Below, one piece after another: positions 51,715-61,351 of a DNA stretch of 64,000 bases. The stretch comes from Oscillospiraceae bacterium (GTDB lineage: Bacteria; Bacillota_A; Clostridia; Oscillospirales; Oscillospiraceae), in assembly GCA_017459865.1 (NCBI GenBank), contig JAFUCD010000029.1, forward strand, positions 124,001-188,000, read 5' to 3'. How positions within the stretch are numbered: the first letter of the stretch is position 1; each line of letters begins with the position of its first letter. Below the pieces are notes generated by a model. The model was not told the origin of the DNA and did not search any database. It worked only from the letters and a program-made list of their open reading frames with translations. The position numbers and the translations under genes are program-made.

Positions 51715-53109
51715 TTATTCCTGATATGCCGCCAGCACGCCCTTGTAGGTCATCCAGCAGTCCAGCTTGGAGACGACCTCGAACGGCGCATGCATGCTCA
51801 AGACCGGAACGCCGGCGTCGATCGTATCGATGTTGCGCTCCGCCATGAACTTGGCGATCGTGCCGCCGCCGCCCTGGTCGACCTTGCCCAGCTCCACGAG
51901 CTGCCAGACGACGCCGTTTTCGGCAAACAGACGGCGCAGGTGCGCCACGACCTCCGCCGAGGCGTCGCTCGTGCCGGACTTGCCGCGCGCGCCGGTATAT
52001 TTGCAGATGCCCATGCCGTAGTTGATCTTTGCCTCGTTGCGCTTTTCGCTGACCTCGGGGAAATTCGGGTCGAAGGCGTTGCAGACGTCGGCGGAAATGC
52101 AGAAGCTCTTTTCGAAGCAACGGCGCAGCTCCACGCCCTGGATCGCACAGAGATCCTCCATGAAAGTCTCGAATGCGCGGGACTTCATGCCCGAGACGCC
52201 CTCGGAGCCGATCTCCTCCTTGTCCGCGAGGATGCAGACGGCGGTGCGGCGCGGCGTTTTCAGATCGAGGATCGCGCGAAGCTCCGCGTAGGCGCAGACA
52301 CGGTCGTCGTGACCATAGCCGCCGATCAGACTGCGATCCAGACCGACGTCGCGGGTCTCGAACGCGGGCACAGCGACGAGCTCCGCCGACAGGAAGTCCT
52401 CCTCCGTGATGCCGTAGTCATCATACAGCAGCGACAGGATCGCGAGCTTCACGCGGTCCTTGCCCTCGTCGTCATAAGGCATGGAGCCGATGAGCAGGTT
52501 CAGGCCCTCTCCGGTGATGCCCTCGGCGAGCGTCTTTTTCATCTGATCCGCCGCCAGATGCGGCAGCAGATCCGTGATGACGAACTGCGGATCGTCCGGA
52601 TCCTTGCCGATCACGACGTCCACCAGCTCGCCGCTCTTGAGCGCGACGACGCCGTGCAGCTCCAGCGGGATCGTGACCCACTGGTATTTTTTGATGCCGC
52701 CGTAATAGTGCGTCTTGAGATACGCCATCTCGGTGTCCTCATAGAGCGGCACCTGCTTGAGATCGAGACGCGGGCAGTCGACGTGCGCACCCGCGATCAC
52801 GCAGCCCTCAGACAGCGGCTGCTCGCCGATCACCGCCAGCATCAGCGCCTTGCCGCGGTTGGAGAGATAAACACGGTCCCCCGCCTTGAGCGCCATACCG
52901 GGCTGAAACGGCACGAAGCCCTCCGCCTCGGCGATCGCGATCGCCTCACGCACCGCCTCGCGCTCTGTGCGCGCGGCGTTCAGATACTGCTTGTAGCCCT
53001 CACAGTATGCAAATGCGAGCCGGCTTTCCTCGGCGTCGATCCGGTCATATCCGTTTTTCTGCTGATAAAACAGCTTCTCCCGCCATTCAGACTTCTTCTG
53101 TTCGCTCAT
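51715..53109 (-). CDS. M18-family aminopeptidase
   Basis: Zinc aminopeptidase of the aspartyl/ApeB type, 464 residues. The metal ligands are in GAHVDCPRLDL near residue 108, DKEEIGSEG with the catalytic Glu pair, and a late SMHAPFE His. GYGHDDRVCAYAEL is also conserved. The ATG overlaps the stop of the Sua5-CoaE gene (ATGA). It lies third in prfA - sua5/coaE - M18, a context that gives no functional hint beyond cotranscription. Confidence 0.93.
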   Translation of the reverse strand: MSEQKKSEWREKLFYQQKNGYDRIDAEESRLAFAYCEGYKQYLNAARTEREAVREAIAIAEAEGFVPFQPGMALKAGDRVYLSNRGKALMLAVIGEQPLSEGCVIAGAHVDCPRLDLKQVPLYEDTEMAYLKTHYYGGIKKYQWVTIPLELHGVVALKSGELVDVVIGKDPDDPQFVITDLLPHLAADQMKKTLAEGITGEGLNLLIGSMPYDDEGKDRVKLAILSLLYDDYGITEEDFLSAELVAVPAFETRDVGLDRSLIGGYGHDDRVCAYAELRAILDLKTPRRTAVCILADKEEIGSEGVSGMKSRAFETFMEDLCAIQGVELRRCFEKSFCISADVCNAFDPNFPEVSEKRNEAKINYGMGICKYTGARGKSGTSDASAEVVAHLRRLFAENGVVWQLVELGKVDQGGGGTIAKFMAERNIDTIDAGVPVLSMHAPFEVVSKLDCWMTYKGVLAAYQE

Positions 53110-54311
53110 TCAGATAGTACCTCCTGTATCAATCGTTGTGCATGTATTTGAAATCGTTCGATCGTTTCGTTGTTCTCGATCACGCGGTCGCAATGCGCGG
53201 CATACCACGCATCGGGCTTTTGCGCGTCGATGCGGCGCTCGGCGTATTCTCGCGTGACGCCTTCGCGCCGGATCAGCCGTTCGATGCGCGCCTCGCGCGG
53301 CGCCGTCACGCCGATGACGGTATCGCAGAGCCCCGCCGCGCCGCTTTCAATGAGCGCGATGGCGTCGATCGCGGCGAGCGTACCGCCCATGCGGGAGAAT
53401 TCGCACAGCCGACGCTCGATCTCGGCGGTGATCGCGAGGTGCGTGATCGCGTTCAGGTCCGCAAGCGCCGCCGCGTCGCCGAACACCTGCGCGCCGAGCT
53501 TTTTTCGCTGCAGGACCCCGTTTTCCACAGAGCCGGGAAAGCGCGTTTCGATCGCATCGAGCAGCGAAGCGTCGCTTTTCAGCAGCTCATAGTAAACCGC
53601 ATCAGCGTCGAGCAGCAGCGCGCCGCGCTCCCGCAGCGCCTGCAGCAGCGTCGTCTTACCGCAGCCGGTGCCGCCGGTGATGCCGAGGACCGTGACGTCC
53701 TCGCGCACGCAGCGCCAGACGTCCTCCTCCGGGAGCGCCCCCTGCCGCAGGATGCGGAAGGGCGTGTGCGCCAGGTCCGCGATCGTGGACTCCGTGCCGA
53801 CGCCGCAGGGGCCGCCGTCGAGGATCGCCTCGATGCTGCCGGAGAAATATGCCGCGACCGCCTCCGCGGTCTTCGGGCTGGGCGCGCCGGAGGGATTCGC
53901 CGACGGCGCCGCGAGCGGCAGGTCCGCCGCTTCGATCAGCGCAAGCGTATCCCTGTGGTCCGGGCAGCGCAGACCGATCGTGTCGCCGCCGGCGCGGACG
54001 ATCGCGGGGATCGTCTCCTTCGCCGGCAGCACGATCGTGAGCGGCCCCGGCCAGAAGCGCGCGGCGAGCGCCCTCGCCGCCTGCGGCACGTCCGTGCAGA
54101 GCCTGTCCATCCACGAGGCGTCATGCACCATAAGCGACAGCGGCTTGACGGCAGGTCTGCCCTTGACGTCATAGATGCGCTGCACTGCTTCGGCGTTCAG
54201 TCCGTTTGCCGCCAGCCCGTACACCGTCTCCGTCGGAACGGCAACGAGTCCGCCTGCGGAGAGGATCTCCGCGGCCCTGACGGGATCGTGTTTCAGAATT
54301 TCAGTCGTCAT
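53106..54311 (-). CDS. Fusion: threonylcarbamoyl-AMP synthase (YrdC/TsaC) + dephospho-CoA kinase (CoaE)
   Basis: One 401-residue frame with two complete enzymes. Residues 1 to about 200 are a YrdC domain ([55 protein letters not shown]) that makes the threonylcarbamoyl-AMP used for tRNA t6A. It lacks the extra C-terminal Sua5 domain. Residues 203-401 are CoaE (P-loop [11 protein letters not shown] at 211-221, [19 protein letters not shown] lid), the last step of CoA synthesis. No stop, frameshift or start lies between them. The gene overlaps prfA and the aminopeptidase gene by ATGA junctions. Confidence 0.93.
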   Translation of the reverse strand: MTTEILKHDPVRAAEILSAGGLVAVPTETVYGLAANGLNAEAVQRIYDVKGRPAVKPLSLMVHDASWMDRLCTDVPQAARALAARFWPGPLTIVLPAKETIPAIVRAGGDTIGLRCPDHRDTLALIEAADLPLAAPSANPSGAPSPKTAEAVAAYFSGSIEAILDGGPCGVGTESTIADLAHTPFRILRQGALPEEDVWRCVREDVTVLGITGGTGCGKTTLLQALRERGALLLDADAVYYELLKSDASLLDAIETRFPGSVENGVLQRKKLGAQVFGDAAALADLNAITHLAITAEIERRLCEFSRMGGTLAAIDAIALIESGAAGLCDTVIGVTAPREARIERLIRREGVTREYAERRIDAQKPDAWYAAHCDRVIENNETIERFQIHAQRLIQEVLSE

Positions 54312-55375
54312 GCTTCCTCCGCGGTCGCCTTGAGCTTTTCCGCCTGATCGGCGGTGATGAGCGCGTCCATAATCTCATCCAGCGCGCCGTCCATGATCTG
54401 ATCGATCTTATAGAGCGTAAGCCCGATGCGGTGATCGGTCACGCGCCCCTGCGGGAAATTGTAGGTGCGGATACGCTCGTTGCGCATGCCGGTCCCCACC
54501 TGGCTGCGGCGCTCGGCGGAACGCGCGCTCGCCTGCTTTTCCTGCTCCGCGGCATAGAGCCGCGCGGCGAGGATCTTCATGGCGCGGTCCTTGTTTTTAT
54601 ACTGGCTGCGCTCGTCCTGGCATTCCACGACCGTGCCCGTAGGCAGGTGCGTGATGCGGATGGCGCTCTCGGTCTTGTTGACGTGCTGCCCGCCCGCGCC
54701 GCTGGAGCGATAGGTGTCGATCTGCAGGTCCTTCGGATCGATCGAAAAATCGATCTCGTCCAGCTCCGGCAGGACGGCGACGGTCGCGGTGCTGGTGTGG
54801 ATGCGCCCGCCCGCCTCGGTCTCGGGGACGCGCTGGACGCGGTGGACGCCGCTTTCGAATTTCAGGCGGGAATACGCGCCCTCGCCGGTGATGATCACGC
54901 TGATCTCCCGAATGCCGCCGAGCTCCGTTTCCGAGAGGTTCGCGACCTCGGTCTTCCAGCCGTGCCGGTCGGCATACATGCTGTACATGCGATAGAGGCT
55001 GTGGGCGAACAGCGCCGACTCCTCGCCGCCGACGCCGCTGCGGATCTCGAGGATCACGTTCTTGTCGTCGTTCGGGTCGCGCGGCAGCAAGAGCACGCGC
55101 AGCTCCTGCTCGAGCGTCCGGCGCCGCTCGGAATAGGCTCGCAGCTCCTCCGCCGCCATGTCGCGCAGCTCTGGGTCTTCCAGCAACGCGCGTGTTTCGG
55201 CAATGTCGGTTTCGGTCTGAAGCCACGCGCGATAGGCATCGATGATCGGGCGGAGACGGCTCTGCTCCCGAAACAGCGCGCGCGAAACAGCCGGATCCGC
55301 GTAATACGCGGGCTCGGCGAGCTTGGCCTCGATCTCGGTATATCGCTGCTCCACCTGCTTGAGCTTATCGAGCAT
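54308..55375 (-). CDS. prfA: Peptide chain release factor 1
   Basis: Terminates translation at UAA and UAG, 355 residues. The peptidyl-transferase motif GGQ is in [15 protein letters not shown] near 228-230. The codon-recognition PxT-type region and [12 protein letters not shown] are in place. GGGGGGAGCGAC precedes the ATG. It heads the operon with the Sua5-CoaE fusion. The methyltransferase prmC, often between prfA and sua5 in Firmicutes, is absent here. Confidence 0.97.
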   Translation of the reverse strand: MLDKLKQVEQRYTEIEAKLAEPAYYADPAVSRALFREQSRLRPIIDAYRAWLQTETDIAETRALLEDPELRDMAAEELRAYSERRRTLEQELRVLLLPRDPNDDKNVILEIRSGVGGEESALFAHSLYRMYSMYADRHGWKTEVANLSETELGGIREISVIITGEGAYSRLKFESGVHRVQRVPETEAGGRIHTSTATVAVLPELDEIDFSIDPKDLQIDTYRSSGAGGQHVNKTESAIRITHLPTGTVVECQDERSQYKNKDRAMKILAARLYAAEQEKQASARSAERRSQVGTGMRNERIRTYNFPQGRVTDHRIGLTLYKIDQIMDGALDEIMDALITADQAEKLKATAEEA

Positions 55376-55404
55376 GTCGCTCCCCCCTTCTTATCCGGAT
55401 TTGT

Positions 55405-55433
55405 ATTCTATCATAAAACGAATGCGCTGTAAA
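55405..55433 (-). promoter_or_regulatory. Promoter of prfA operon
   Basis: Minus strand: -35 TTTACA, 17-nt spacer, -10 TAGAAT, about 30 nt before prfA, immediately after the rpsU terminator. Confidence 0.7.
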
Positions 55434-55436
55434 CGC

Positions 55437-55472
55437 AAAAAACCGAAGCCCGATGATCGAGCTTCGGTTTTT
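55437..55472 (-). terminator. Terminator of rpsU
   Basis: AAAAACCGAAGC / GCTTCGGTTTTT, a perfect 12-bp stem with an 11-nt loop. Minus-strand T's follow, 4 nt after the rpsU stop. Confidence 0.93.
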
Positions 55473-55476
55473 GTGC

Positions 55477-55662
55477 TTAGTAGTAGCGCTTGTTCTTGTT
55501 CTTGCGGGCAGCCTCGGATTTCTTGCGGCGCTTGACGCTGGGGCTCTGATAATACTCCTTCTTGCGAAGGTCAGACAGAACACCGGCCTTGGCGCAGCTG
55601 CGCTTGAATCTCTTCAGAGCGTTATCCAGAGACTCGTTCTCCTTGACATGGACTTCAGACAT
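55477..55662 (-). CDS. rpsU: Ribosomal protein S21
   Basis: Small-subunit protein, 61 residues, highly basic. It has the family pattern [20 protein letters not shown], then [32 protein letters not shown] precedes the ATG at 55662; an in-frame TTG 6 codons earlier lies before the ribosome site. Monocistronic, with a fully consensus promoter and a strong terminator, as expected for a highly expressed ribosomal gene. Confidence 0.96.
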   Translation of the reverse strand: MSEVHVKENESLDNALKRFKRSCAKAGVLSDLRKKEYYQSPSVKRRKKSEAARKNKNKRYY

Positions 55663-55733
55663 TTTATTCCCTCCCTCCAAATACGCCTTGCGGCGCTTTA
55701 AGGGCCATATCGATTCATGGCTTTAGCAGAGAT

Positions 55734-55762
55734 ATTATAAACGCAATCCCCCTGAATGTCAA
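55734..55762 (-). promoter_or_regulatory. Promoter of rpsU
   Basis: Minus strand: perfect -35 TTGACA, 17-nt spacer, perfect -10 TATAAT. The leader is about 65 nt. Confidence 0.92.
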
Positions 55763-55771
55763 GCCAAGAAT

Positions 55772-58195
55772 TTACGCTTCCGGCTTCAAAATGAGATTCA
55801 GGATCTTGTTGGGACGGAAAATGACCTTGAAGACCTGCATGCCGGGCATCATGCGCTGGACCTTCTCCAGCTTCATGGCCTCCGCCATGACGGTGTCCTG
55901 ATCGCTGTCGACGGGGACGACAACGGTGCCCTTGAGCTTGCCGGCGACCTGCACGGCCATCTCGACAGACTGATCGGCGATCTTGCTCTCGTCATAGGTC
56001 GGCCAATCCATCTGCATGCACATCTTGCCGTACTTTTCGGCAAAGCCCTTCATCTCCCAGAGCTCCTCCACGATATGCGGCACGAAGGGGCTGAGGAGCT
56101 TCAGGAGCACCTCGAGGTCGCCCTTGGAGCAGCCCTTGGCTGTGAAGTCGTTGACCATCGTCATCATGGCGGCGATGGCGGTGTTCATCTTCAGCTCTTC
56201 GATATCCTCGGTGACCTTCTTGACGGTCTTGTTGAGGATGACCTCGTGCTCGGCCGAGACGTTTTCGTCATCGGAGCAGCGCTCGCCGAGATTCCAGACG
56301 CGGTCGAGGAAGCGCTTGGAGCCCTTCACGGCCTCGTTGGACCAGGAGACGGCCTTTTCAAAGTCGCCGATGAACATGATGTGCAGACGCAGCGTGTCCG
56401 CGCCGTACTGCGCGACGATGTCGTTGGGGTTGACGACGTTGCCGCGGGACTTCGACATCTTCTCGCCGCCCTCGCCGAGGATCATGCCGTGGCTGGTGCG
56501 CTTCTGATAGGGCTCCTTCGTGGGCACGACGCCGATGTCATACAGGAATTTATACCAGAAACGGCTGTACAGCAGGTGGAGCGTGGTGTGCTCCATGCCG
56601 CCGTTGTACCAGTCGACGGGCATCCAGTATTCCATGGCTTCCTTGCTGGCGAATTCCTCGTCGTTGTGCGGATCGAGATAGCGGACGTAGTACACGCAGG
56701 AGCCGGCCCAGTTGGGCATGGTGTCGGTCTCGCGCTTGGCGGGGCCGCCGCACTTCGGGCAGGTGGTGTTGACCCAGTCGGTCATCTTCGAGAGCGGGCT
56801 CTCGCCGTCGTCGGTGAGCTCATAGCTCTCGACCATCGGCAGCTCCAGCGGCAGCTCGCTCTCCGGGATCGGCACCCAGCCGCACTTCTCGCAGTTGACG
56901 AGCGGGATCGGCTCGCCCCAGTAGCGCTGGCGGGTGAAGACCCAGTCGCGGAGCTTGTAGTTGACCTTGCGCTTGCCGAAACCATGCTCCTCGGCATAGT
57001 CCTTCATGGCGGGGATGGCTTCCTTGACGGTCATGCCGTTCATGAAGCCGGAGTTGACCATGATGCCGTCCTCCTTGGCGACATAGGCCTCCTTCGTGAT
57101 ATCGCCGCCCTCGACGACCTCGATGATGGGTAGACCGAACTTCGTGGCGAAGTCCCAGTCGCGCTGGTCGTGACCCGGCACGCCCATGACGCAGCCGGTG
57201 CCGTAGCCCATGAGGACGTAGTCAGACACGAAGACGGGGATCGTCTCGTGGTTGGCAGGGTTCTCGACCGTGATGCCCTCGAGGCGGACGCCGGTCTTTT
57301 CCTTGTTCAGCTCGCCGCGTTCAAAATCGCTCTTGCGGGCGGCCTCCTTGCGATATGCCTGCACCTCGTCCCAGTTTTGGATCCGATCCTTCCACTGGTC
57401 GAGGAAGGGCTGCTCGGGGCTGAGGACCATATAGGTCACGCCGAAGAGCGTGTCCGCACGGGTGGTGAAAACGGTCATGGTGTCGCCGGTGTTGACCTTG
57501 AAGTCGACCTCGACGCCCTCGGAGCGACCGATCCAGTTGCGCTGCTGGATCTTGACGCGGTTGATGAAATCCACATCGTCCAGATCGTCGATCAGGCGCT
57601 GGGCGTACTTCGTGATGCGCAGCATCCACTGGCTCTTTTCCTTCTGGACGACCGGGCTGCCGCAGCGCTCGCACACGCCGTCGACGACCTCTTCGTTCGC
57701 GAGGACGCACTTGCATCCGGTGCACCAGTTGACGGGCATGGTGGTCTTATACGCCATGTCGTTCTCGAAAAACTTCAGGAAGATCCACTGCGTCCACTTG
57801 TAATATTTCGGGTCGGTGGTGTCGACGCAGCGATCCCAGTCAAAGCCGTACCCGAGCATCTTCAGCTGGTCGGTGAAGGTCTTGATGTTGTTCTTTGTGA
57901 CCACTGAGGGATGGATATGGTTCTTGATGGCGTAGTTCTCCGTCGGCAGACCGAACGCGTCAAAGCCGATCGGGAACAGAACGTTGTAGCCCTGCATGCG
58001 GCGCTTGCGCGTGACGATGTCCATCGCCGTGAACGGGCGCGGGTGACCGACGTGCAGACCCTGCCCCGAGGGGTACGGGAACTCGATCAGTCCATAAAAC
58101 TTCGGGCGGGGATCGCCGGTGATGGCGGCGTAGGGCTTGGTGACTTCCCAGTTTTCCTGCCATTTCTTTTCAATTGCTGCAAAATCGTACTTCAT
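55772..58195 (-). CDS. leuS: Leucyl-tRNA synthetase
   Basis: Class I synthetase with an editing domain, 807 residues. The HIGH-type motif HVGH is in YPSGQGLHVGHPRP near residue 48-51. A zinc-type insertion has CTGCKCVLANEEV and CERCG. The editing-domain TTRADTLFG stretch is near 240 and KMSKS is in GGEKMSKSRGNV near 580. The upstream gap to rsfS is only 56 nt, with no T-box leader. It is therefore the last gene of the smc-to-leuS string rather than separately leucine-controlled. Confidence 0.97.
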   Translation of the reverse strand: MKYDFAAIEKKWQENWEVTKPYAAITGDPRPKFYGLIEFPYPSGQGLHVGHPRPFTAMDIVTRKRRMQGYNVLFPIGFDAFGLPTENYAIKNHIHPSVVTKNNIKTFTDQLKMLGYGFDWDRCVDTTDPKYYKWTQWIFLKFFENDMAYKTTMPVNWCTGCKCVLANEEVVDGVCERCGSPVVQKEKSQWMLRITKYAQRLIDDLDDVDFINRVKIQQRNWIGRSEGVEVDFKVNTGDTMTVFTTRADTLFGVTYMVLSPEQPFLDQWKDRIQNWDEVQAYRKEAARKSDFERGELNKEKTGVRLEGITVENPANHETIPVFVSDYVLMGYGTGCVMGVPGHDQRDWDFATKFGLPIIEVVEGGDITKEAYVAKEDGIMVNSGFMNGMTVKEAIPAMKDYAEEHGFGKRKVNYKLRDWVFTRQRYWGEPIPLVNCEKCGWVPIPESELPLELPMVESYELTDDGESPLSKMTDWVNTTCPKCGGPAKRETDTMPNWAGSCVYYVRYLDPHNDEEFASKEAMEYWMPVDWYNGGMEHTTLHLLYSRFWYKFLYDIGVVPTKEPYQKRTSHGMILGEGGEKMSKSRGNVVNPNDIVAQYGADTLRLHIMFIGDFEKAVSWSNEAVKGSKRFLDRVWNLGERCSDDENVSAEHEVILNKTVKKVTEDIEELKMNTAIAAMMTMVNDFTAKGCSKGDLEVLLKLLSPFVPHIVEELWEMKGFAEKYGKMCMQMDWPTYDESKIADQSVEMAVQVAGKLKGTVVVPVDSDQDTVMAEAMKLEKVQRMMPGMQVFKVIFRPNKILNLILKPEA

Positions 58196-58251
58196 TGTTT
58201 TTTCACACTCTTTCTATATCCGGGGCCGGAGCGCACCGCTCCGACGGAGCT

Positions 58252-58614
58252 TCAGTCTTCCGTAAGGATCTGGGACAGATCCACGTTTTCCGCATCGCTC
58301 CATAGTCGCTCCAGATCATAGAATTTGCGCGCCTCGTCCATGAACACATGGACGATCACACAGCCGAAGTCCAGCAGGACCCAGCTGCCGCTGCGGTGGC
58401 CCTCGCGGCGAAGCGGCGGCTCACCCAGCTCGGACATGACATGGTCGATCTCCTCGGTCAGCGTTTTCACGTGCGTCGGAGAGCTCGCGGTGCAGATCAC
58501 GAAATATTCAGCCAAAACGGTGATATCCGCGGTACGCAGTAGTCGGATGTCCAAGCCTTTTTTGCTGTCCATGGTTTTGACGATCTGCATCGCCATTTCG
58601 TTTGCAGGCATCAT
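58252..58614 (-). CDS. rsfS: Ribosome silencing factor RsfS
   Basis: Binds uL14 on the 50S subunit and blocks subunit joining when nutrients are low, 120 residues. It has the DUF143 pattern: KKGLDIRLLRTADITVLAEYFVICTASSPTHVKTLTEE, then GSWVLLDFGCVIVHVFMDEARKFYDLERLW. Two tandem ATGs (58614, 58611) follow GGAGCGATCAAT. The longer open frame of 184 codons is rejected. It sits between the LCP gene and leuS, in the usual nadD-yqeK-rsfS neighbourhood. Confidence 0.95.
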   Translation of the reverse strand: MMPANEMAMQIVKTMDSKKGLDIRLLRTADITVLAEYFVICTASSPTHVKTLTEEIDHVMSELGEPPLRREGHRSGSWVLLDFGCVIVHVFMDEARKFYDLERLWSDAENVDLSQILTED

Positions 58615-58667
58615 ATTGATCGCTCCATTCTTTTGGGGAGATGCTCCCCGAGAAGTATAGGGGTCTT

Positions 58668-59873
58668 TTATTGCGGGAAGTTGTTGGCGAGACTGCCGCT
58701 CGTGGAATAGATCACACCGCCGGATTCGTACACGACGTCGAGATCGGCCAGCGAGATCTCCACATCGTAGGGGTTGATGTCCCGGTTGATGCAGACCAGC
58801 CATTCCTCGGGATAGAGGAAGACATAGCTGAGCTTGTTCATCTCGCCGTTGTAGTTGCCGGGCGCGGTCTCGAAGGTGATGTTCTCCTCCTTCATCTGCA
58901 GGAACTGCTCGGCGAAATACGCCAGGTTGCCGGAGGACAGGTCCGTCTCGACGCGCCGGTTGATGATGGCGATGATCTCATCCAGATTTTTGATGTTGCC
59001 GACCGTGAGCGTCTGCTTCACGACCGCCTTGAGCAGATCGTGCTGCACGTCCAGTCGACCGATATCGCCGTTGACATAGGTGCTGCGATAGCGCCATACG
59101 CCCATGGCGTCGATGCCGTTGAGCGTCTGGGGTCCCTTCTGGACATGGATCCACAGCTCCTGATCGGGGTCGTCATAGTTCATGTCGATCGGCACATCGA
59201 ATTCCACGCCGCCGATCGTATCGACGATCTCGACAAAGGCATCGAGGTCGATGATCATATAGTGGTCCACGCGGAAGCCGAGGAGCTTTTTCATGCCCTG
59301 GATCATGGCCTCCACGCCCGCGTCTCCCCCGCCGGCGGTGACATAGTACTGGTTGACCTTTTTGGTGGTCCAGTCTTCGTTCACGCATGTGTCGCGCGGA
59401 ATGCTGTAAAAGTGCGCGGAATGGTTTTTCGCATCGAATTTGCCGAGCAGGATCGTATCGGTCAGCCCCGCCGCCTTGTCCTTGCCGGCGATGAGCAGCG
59501 TGAAGCAGTCCTCGCCGCGCGAGATATTGCCGTCGGCGTTGACCAGCGCGGGCCGCTCCGTTTTGACCGAGGGCTTGCGCGCCCAGGATCGCCACAGGAC
59601 GAATACCGCCGCCGCGATAACGAACAGCACCGCGACCACCGCGAGCAGGATGCGGCGGGTCTTGGCGCGCTTGCGTTCCTTTTCCTGCTCCATGAGATAG
59701 AGCTGGTAGCGGCGCTCTCGCTCCTCCGCCCTGCGCTGAGCCTCCAGGCGCTGCCGCCGGTTGTATGCGAATCGGTCCTCATCATCCACGAAGCCGCTCG
59801 TCGGCTGCTCCGTGTAGCCGCTGTGCAATTCCTCATACTCGCGCTGATAGCGCTCCTGATCTTTCCGTCTCAT
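58668..59873 (-). CDS. LytR-CpsA-Psr (LCP) family cell-wall ligase
   Basis: Attaches secondary polymers to peptidoglycan. It has 401 residues: a highly charged, coiled-coil-prone cytoplasmic stretch (1-73), one transmembrane helix at about 75-95 and an extracellular LCP domain. That domain has LTDTILLGKFDAKN, HFYSIPRDTCV, the conserved Arg/Asp set in FRVDHYMIIDLDAFVEIVD, and YVNGDIGRLDVQHDLLKA. The ATG directly follows the nadD/yqeK stop (TAGATG). It sits between yqeK and rsfS. Confidence 0.92.
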   Translation of the reverse strand: MRRKDQERYQREYEELHSGYTEQPTSGFVDDEDRFAYNRRQRLEAQRRAEERERRYQLYLMEQEKERKRAKTRRILLAVVAVLFVIAAAVFVLWRSWARKPSVKTERPALVNADGNISRGEDCFTLLIAGKDKAAGLTDTILLGKFDAKNHSAHFYSIPRDTCVNEDWTTKKVNQYYVTAGGGDAGVEAMIQGMKKLLGFRVDHYMIIDLDAFVEIVDTIGGVEFDVPIDMNYDDPDQELWIHVQKGPQTLNGIDAMGVWRYRSTYVNGDIGRLDVQHDLLKAVVKQTLTVGNIKNLDEIIAIINRRVETDLSSGNLAYFAEQFLQMKEENITFETAPGNYNGEMNKLSYVFLYPEEWLVCINRDINPYDVEISLADLDVVYESGGVIYSTSGSLANNFPQ

Positions 59874-61046
59874 CTACGCTTGTTCTCCCTGTTGTATATA
59901 CCAATCGAGCGCGGACGCCGTGTTGGGGTGCGGCGCGACGCCCTTTTCCCGAAGCTCATCCAGACTCATCTGCAGCCCAAGCGTCATGGCGCGGTCCAGA
60001 TCCAGATACGCCAGCTCTCGCAGCGGTTCCACGCCGGGAAAATCGCGGGTCGGTTCAATATAGTCCGCCATGTATATGATCTTTTCCAGCAGCGTCATAT
60101 CGGGCTTGCCCGTCGTATGCCAGCGAATGGCGTCATAGACCGCATCCGAAACGCCGTACAGATCGCGCGCCATGGCGGCGCCGGTCTTGGCGTGCAAAAG
60201 CTTCAGGTTCCGGATTTCGATCGTATCGTTTATAATACCATACTTTTCGCTCAATAGCAATTGGTCAGTTAGCTCTAATTTTTTTGTGATATCGTGCAAA
60301 ATTCCGGCTTCTGCTGCAAGATCGGCGTCACAGCCCCAGCGCTCGGCGAGGCGTCTGGTCTCGTGCTCACAGCCCCAGACGTGCGCGACGCGGCGCGGCT
60401 TGAGCAGCGGATACGTCTGCTCGCGAAGCCACGCAAGGTCCGGCTGCGCCCGATACAGGCGCTTGCGGATGATCTCCGCATAGACCTTCGGACTCAAAAA
60501 CTCCGTACCGTGGCGCATCGGCAGCAGCACCCGCAGCTGGGTCGACGAGATCGGCAGCGGCTCTGCCGACAGCACGCGCACGCGCGCGCCGTGCTCCCGC
60601 CGGAGCGCATCGGCACAGTCGCGCACATGCCGCTGCTCGCCGAGATCCCGCGCGAGCGCGACGAGCGTGACATTGCGGAGGATATAACCGAAATCATACC
60701 ACTCGGTGAAGGTCTCCAGCATGTCGGTGCCGACGACGAGATAGAGCTTCGCGCCGCGGTTTTCCCGCTTCAGGGCGCGGATGGTATCGGCGGTGTAGCT
60801 CTTCCCCTCGCGGCGCAGCTCCATGTCCGAGACCGTGACGCCCTTGCGCTCGCCGAAGGCCAGCTCCGTCAGACGCAGACGCTCGTCCGCGCTCGGGCTG
60901 CCGGCGGCAAGCTGCTTGTGCGGCGGCGTCGCCGCCGGGATCACGCGCAGCTCATCCGGGCGGATCGCCTCCTGCACGGCGCGGATCGCCGCGTCATGGC
61001 CCAGATGGGGCGGGTTGAAGCTTCCGCCATAGATCGCAAGCTTCAT
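59874..61046 (-). CDS. Fusion: NadD (nicotinate-nucleotide adenylyltransferase) + YqeK (HD-domain nucleotide hydrolase)
   Basis: A 390-residue two-domain protein. Residues 1 to about 195 are NadD (GGSFNPPHLGH at 7-17, VVGTDMLETFTEWYD, ISSTQLR near 166-172), making deamido-NAD. Residues 200-390 are the YqeK HD-domain Ap4A hydrolase. Its ligands are His222 in HVWGCEHE, the HD pair at 251-252 in AGILHDITK, His285, His310 and an Asp in YMADYIEPTR. The two are normally separate neighbours; here they share one frame without an internal stop. It overlaps yhbY by ATGA and abuts the LCP gene. Confidence 0.93.
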   Translation of the reverse strand: MKLAIYGGSFNPPHLGHDAAIRAVQEAIRPDELRVIPAATPPHKQLAAGSPSADERLRLTELAFGERKGVTVSDMELRREGKSYTADTIRALKRENRGAKLYLVVGTDMLETFTEWYDFGYILRNVTLVALARDLGEQRHVRDCADALRREHGARVRVLSAEPLPISSTQLRVLLPMRHGTEFLSPKVYAEIIRKRLYRAQPDLAWLREQTYPLLKPRRVAHVWGCEHETRRLAERWGCDADLAAEAGILHDITKKLELTDQLLLSEKYGIINDTIEIRNLKLLHAKTGAAMARDLYGVSDAVYDAIRWHTTGKPDMTLLEKIIYMADYIEPTRDFPGVEPLRELAYLDLDRAMTLGLQMSLDELREKGVAPHPNTASALDWYIQQGEQA

Positions 61047-61351
61047 TTCTTCTTTTTCTCTTTCGGCAGCTCGAGCTTCGGCTTTTGCTCGTTTCGCTTA
61101 TAGAGCACGAATTTCGAGCCGATGACCTGCACGCCCTCGGCGCGGCACGCCTCCGAGAGCGCGTCGCACGCCTCGCGCGCGGTCAGGAGCGAGGCCTCCA
61201 GCACGCGCCCCTTCACGAGCTCGCGCGCCTTGAGCGCATCGTTCATCTGGACGATGATGTTTTCCGTGATACCGCCCTTGCCGATGTGGACGATCGTGTC
61301 CTCGTGGGCGGCGAGTCCGCGCAGATACGCGCGCTGCTTACTTGTGAGCAT
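61043..61351 (-). CDS. yhbY: YhbY/CRS1-YhbY-domain RNA-binding protein
   Basis: A 102-residue RNA-binding protein associated with 50S precursors. It has MLTSKQRAYLRGLAAHE, the GKGGITENII motif (GxxG-like loop) and LVKGRVLEA. A Lys/Glu-rich tail ends in several lysines. GGAG lies 7 nt before the ATG at 61351; the longer frame is a shadow of rdgB. It overlaps rdgB by 14 nt and nadD/yqeK by 4 nt. Confidence 0.94.
   Translation of the reverse strand: MLTSKQRAYLRGLAAHEDTIVHIGKGGITENIIVQMNDALKARELVKGRVLEASLLTAREACDALSEACRAEGVQVIGSKFVLYKRNEQKPKLELPKEKKKK

Noticed and set aside
58196..58251. Possible leucine T-box ahead of leuS
   Set aside because: Only 56 nt separate rsfS and leuS, far too short for a T-box, and no T-box sequence is present.
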